This document shows, one piece after another, positions 16,101-17,877 of a stretch of 17,877 bases of DNA. The DNA is taken from assembly GCA_017538465.1 (NCBI GenBank), contig JAFYIW010000098.1, forward strand, positions 1 to 17,877, read 5' to 3'. Under the pieces are notes generated by a model. The model was not told where the DNA came from. It did not search any database and saw only the letters and a program-made list of their open reading frames with translations. Source of the DNA: Victivallales bacterium (GTDB lineage: Bacteria; Verrucomicrobiota; Lentisphaeria; Oligosphaerales; Oligosphaeraceae). The position numbers and the translations under genes are program-made. Positions within the stretch are counted from its first letter, which is position 1. Every line of letters starts with the position of its first letter.

Positions 16101-17028
16101 AGACACGCCGCACCACATCGTCAAACGCGGTGGCGTCTCCGACCAGACTCTCCACCATCTCCTGCATTGCCGGGGTGATGGCCAGCCGCGGTTCGCTCAA
16201 CTGGTAATACCAGCGGGAGACCTCCGCCCAGTCCTGGAAGGTGCTGACCAGAAGGCGTTGGATATATTGCCCCATTTGGGGCATTTCCGGCTCTTCAAAG
16301 GCCTGGGGGACATTGGCGACCTCCCATCGGTAGGAAATCCGGCCGTTCTCCTCGGTCTGGGTGGCGATTGGTCCTTTACCGACGATGTCTTTGACCACAA
16401 TGCTTTTCAGAGGCAATTCCGCTGGTGCGTCAATGAACACGCTCTCGTGCAGGATGGGTGAAGTCCCTTCAAACGAGTAGATGTCGCTGAAGGAGTTGGG
16501 CACTCGTGGCTTGAGCATCTCATCCACCATGACCACCCGCAGCGTGTCGCCTTTTTCCAGCCCAGGCACCGTGACCTTGATGACCTTGTGGTTGGGGTCG
16601 TAGATGTTGGCGCGCATGTCCGATGATTCAATCTGTTCGCTGGTGTTCTGCGTCAGGTCAATGTCCACCACTGCGCCGTCGGATTTGAGCAGTTGCACCA
16701 GGGAAATCTTGGCGCGGGAGGTCGTTGCGGTGTACCAGCTTGAGATGACCTGATTCCCCTCGACGCCCTTCTCCGTCAGGATCTTGGAGGCCATGTCCAT
16801 GACCTGGAACCAGGTGCCGTCCGTCTCATAGCGGAGAAAGGTCATCCGGTCAAGCTGCACCTCGTCGGCATCGGGAAAACGCTCGGTGGAGACCAGCGCG
16901 GCGGATTTGGCTAGCGCGTCGGTGTTCAGCAACTGCGGGTTTTCGGTCTCCCAGTCGAGTCTTGCATCCTGAGCCAGGATGGTCATGGCGCAGAGGGACA
17001 GGAGGCTGGGAAGAAGTTTGTTCCACAT
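13138..17028 (-). CDS. Exported double DUF3857/transglutaminase-like protein
   Basis: 1296 residues, about twice the usual size of DUF3857-transglutaminase proteins. Residues 1-19 are a signal peptide (cleavage after A19). The first module has a DUF3857-like region (about 55-240) and a transglutaminase-like core with an apparently complete triad: C347 in RAGVCRDKAALL, H387 in FFNHAITAV, D404 in LLMDST. A beta-rich DUF3858-like region follows (to about 640), then a Glu/Asp/Pro-rich linker (670-695). The second module repeats the order: DUF3857-like (about 697-880), then a core (about 940-1047) in which the Cys position is S982 (GYGNSADRAIL), the His position is Q1029 and D1045 remains, then a C-terminal beta region. 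The second core therefore looks catalytically dead. The product is periplasmic or surface-located; its role is unknown. It lies 29 bases after lptF/G and 2 bases before the hydrolase gene. Confidence 0.9.
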   Translation of the reverse strand: MWNKLLPSLLSLCAMTILAQDARLDWETENPQLLNTDALAKSAALVSTERFPDADEVQLDRMTFLRYETDGTWFQVMDMASKILTEKGVEGNQVISSWYTATTSRAKISLVQLLKSDGAVVDIDLTQNTSEQIESSDMRANIYDPNHKVIKVTVPGLEKGDTLRVVMVDEMLKPRVPNSFSDIYSFEGTSPILHESVFIDAPAELPLKSIVVKDIVGKGPIATQTEENGRISYRWEVANVPQAFEEPEMPQMGQYIQRLLVSTFQDWAEVSRWYYQLSEPRLAITPAMQEMVESLVGDATAFDDVVRRVFDFVSSKVRYMGITIEENAPGYEPHDVSRTFEDRAGVCRDKAALLVALLRAAGLEAYPVLIHVGQPKDEEVPLPFFNHAITAVRDPNTRQFLLMDSTAENARDLFPAYLSNLNYLVATPEGEPIRLSATTPYTENLVTIRSTGEITQEGTLYLSSDITFTGYNDNRFRGYFLRLTPELRRRHLEHQLGELSPGVRLESLAIYPEDLQNLYEPLRIRLAISVPNYLIAELDSQGIMAARHGDLAMMKLPRLAPYFGIIHHLFGGTTLEKRRFPFMMDCACGVSEQITLTLPTNLQAESIPEYGEVDTDTLLWRRELTSRPGRLLYSSVFANHKVLFTPEEYQQLKQALKTFEVEDQKCPVFSFVEETPPDALTPEGDEDEPDAIYLEDRIRIEVESSSAWTHRHDVRMQVLTYGGVKNYSDLRWSYNDATDAPEIIYARVVNPEDGTVRDVPPEMIHRMDASWVASAPRYSPSRILVVNLPGVAPGCIIEYEILHHITNRNFFSNQRTYRDELPALERSLEVVVPKSLPLQMECFPLGYLECGEDGAVKVKSDKDKLDGGRIAYTWKAKDVPMLHLEGRLPPSLVYLPTTIITSGDWKDYAAALRTTVESLGDGGETIRELVAPYLNLPFEQRVIEIRNWMELNVREAGPAFNIVPLSELTRPEITAQDGYGNSADRAILYAAMLKAAGIDSVELYLAATSPRHPALRNFYQKFPVEFTSQWLVRVDGPDGEIWLNDQSRYGQFGTCAYDRGLLVSLRNGKLSTLHLKDDLRGLDRSQTRIDIAPDGTAQITKRIFIRGTDFGVFRRFYAQLPPEERSRHYQSILANLSQNARPITPDLGTDFRQYPGEISYTAKVANFATFDGDFCYFTLPIHLGAPLEIAKTNHRFNPVAWDMRNETEEIVVTLPPDYPRILLAPADYFWKAPAGGGAISWKCQSVASENGQTTELHFTYQVDTQPAFLPPRHYPQLQEALRHLQHPSAITILLSK

Positions 17029-17057
17029 GGTCGGAAAGGCTTTGCAGGGTTAAGGGA

Positions 17058-17877
17058 TTAATGGCGGCTGATGCGGAAAAGGGCGACTAGACCGCCGATT
17101 TCATAAAGGAGGTTCGGCAGCCAGATGATGAGTTCAGGATGATATTTGGGACGGTTCGCCAGACCGTCCGCCCACAGCATGAAGAGGTAGAAGAAGAGCG
17201 CCAGGACGAGGCAGATCAGCAGTCCAGAGGTGGTCTCGGAACGACGGTTGCGGATGCCAAAGGGGATTCCCAACAGCAGGAAGGCCAGCGGCGAGAAAGA
17301 GAGCGCCAGACGTTTTTGCAGCTCCAGCCAGTGGCGGGTGCCGCCGCGCTCCTTGGCGTCGGTGTTCTCCTGGGAGGTCGTCCAGGCCAGGTCGCCCAGA
17401 AGCATTCCCAGCGGCATGGTCTTGAGTTTGCGCTTCAACGACCGGGTGTCCTCGGCATCGCCAAACTCCAGCGGTATGGTGATGGAGGAGGCGGAATAGA
17501 AGCCGGGGAGGGGGATGTCATGGTCACTTTGGCGACGGGCGGGGGTTTGAGCCAGACTCAGTTCGGAGATGGAGAAGTCCTTCAGGACCAACGCGGTGGT
17601 TTCGGTGCCGGGGATGGTGGTGATGATCCCTGTGGCGGCGGTGACATCCCAGAGGATTTCCCCGTTGTCGCTCAGTTGAGTGAGATGGATGTTGCGCAGG
17701 AGCCCATTGTCCTCCATCTGGCCGAAGCGAACATTCAGGTTTGAGGATTTGGATATGCTGGAGGCCAGGCCGGATTCCAGTAGCGTCAGTGGATTGATGG
17801 CCAGCGGCTCGTGGCGCAGCTGCTCGCTGGCGTTGCGCAAGGGCGGTGCCACCCACAGCGATAGCCACGTGCAGACC
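17058..17877 (-). CDS. LptF/LptG (YjgP/YjgQ) family permease, C-terminal part (5' end outside window)
   Basis: The frame is open to the right edge, with no stop and a continuous transmembrane-like segment (CTWLSLWVAPPLRN) at the edge, so the gene starts outside the window. The GTG at 17852 is internal, not a start. After that helix comes a periplasmic beta-jellyroll-like domain (roughly 150 residues, GLLRNIHLTQLSDNGEILWDV onward). Three further membrane helices follow: around LSFSPLAFLLLGIPFGI, SGLLICLVLALFFYLFMLW and ELIIWLPNLLYEIGGLVALF, with the family's charged linker RNRRSE between the first two. LptF and LptG form the inner-membrane part of the LptB2FG ABC transporter that extracts lipopolysaccharide for transport to the outer membrane. 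I cannot tell LptF from LptG from this half. It heads the visible operon and implies an LPS-bearing diderm. Confidence 0.93.
   Translation of the reverse strand, partial: VCTWLSLWVAPPLRNASEQLRHEPLAINPLTLLESGLASSISKSSNLNVRFGQMEDNGLLRNIHLTQLSDNGEILWDVTAATGIITTIPGTETTALVLKDFSISELSLAQTPARRQSDHDIPLPGFYSASSITIPLEFGDAEDTRSLKRKLKTMPLGMLLGDLAWTTSQENTDAKERGGTRHWLELQKRLALSFSPLAFLLLGIPFGIRNRRSETTSGLLICLVLALFFYLFMLWADGLANRPKYHPELIIWLPNLLYEIGGLVALFRISRH

Noticed and set aside
17058..17852. GTG 17852 as a true start of a 264-residue protein
   Set aside because: The frame continues to the window edge through a transmembrane-like stretch, and LptF/LptG proteins need three more helices before this point, so the gene is cut by the window rather than truncated.

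Overview
The window most likely comes from a PVC-group bacterium, and Lentisphaerota (Victivallales-like) fits best. Four things point there: a short-leader FTLIELL pseudopilin with an H-X9-DG signature, a lipopolysaccharide-export permease (so a diderm envelope), several secreted CARDB/fibronectin-type proteins, and moderately high GC. This is inference from gene content, since no rRNA gene is present. Ten of the eleven protein-coding genes complete in or touching the window after the first one lie on the minus strand; only the partial aat at the left edge is on the plus strand, and it converges on the rest. There are no tRNA, rRNA, CRISPR, IS or phage features, and no gene-free stretch longer than about 160 bases.

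Right half (17877 down to 6570, minus strand): a tightly packed run that looks like one operon. In transcription order it holds the C-terminal half of an LptF/LptG permease, a 1296-residue secreted double DUF3857/transglutaminase-like protein, a YheT-type alpha/beta hydrolase, a FabI-type enoyl-ACP reductase, an ArgD-type aminotransferase and an 1173-residue AsmA-like inner-membrane protein. Gaps are 29, 2, 19 and 51 bases, then a 41-base overlap. Most members concern the envelope: LPS export, fatty-acid synthesis, AsmA-type lipid transport or homeostasis, and a large exported protein. ArgD is the metabolic exception.

Middle (6569 to 5247): pheS, without an adjacent pheT, followed by two small hairpins.

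Left half (5246 to 429, minus strand): a pseudopilin-like gene with its own good sigma-70-type promoter, a hairpin, then three genes for exported proteins. Two of these (2973-4400 and 1184-2821) are divergent paralogues sharing a CARDB-like domain and a TIM-barrel-like domain with a conserved Asp-Glu pair and a later Glu, reminiscent of glycoside hydrolases. The third is a small beta-rich protein with a poly-Glu tail. I cannot assign these to a named family. They are the best candidate here for an undescribed secreted module.

The short gaps between the exported genes carry tandem repeats: heptads at 1179-1196 and 2826-2898, and an 18-mer at 2932-2976. Two of these arrays overlap stop codons of the paralogous genes. 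Most start codons in the window have no Shine-Dalgarno sequence.
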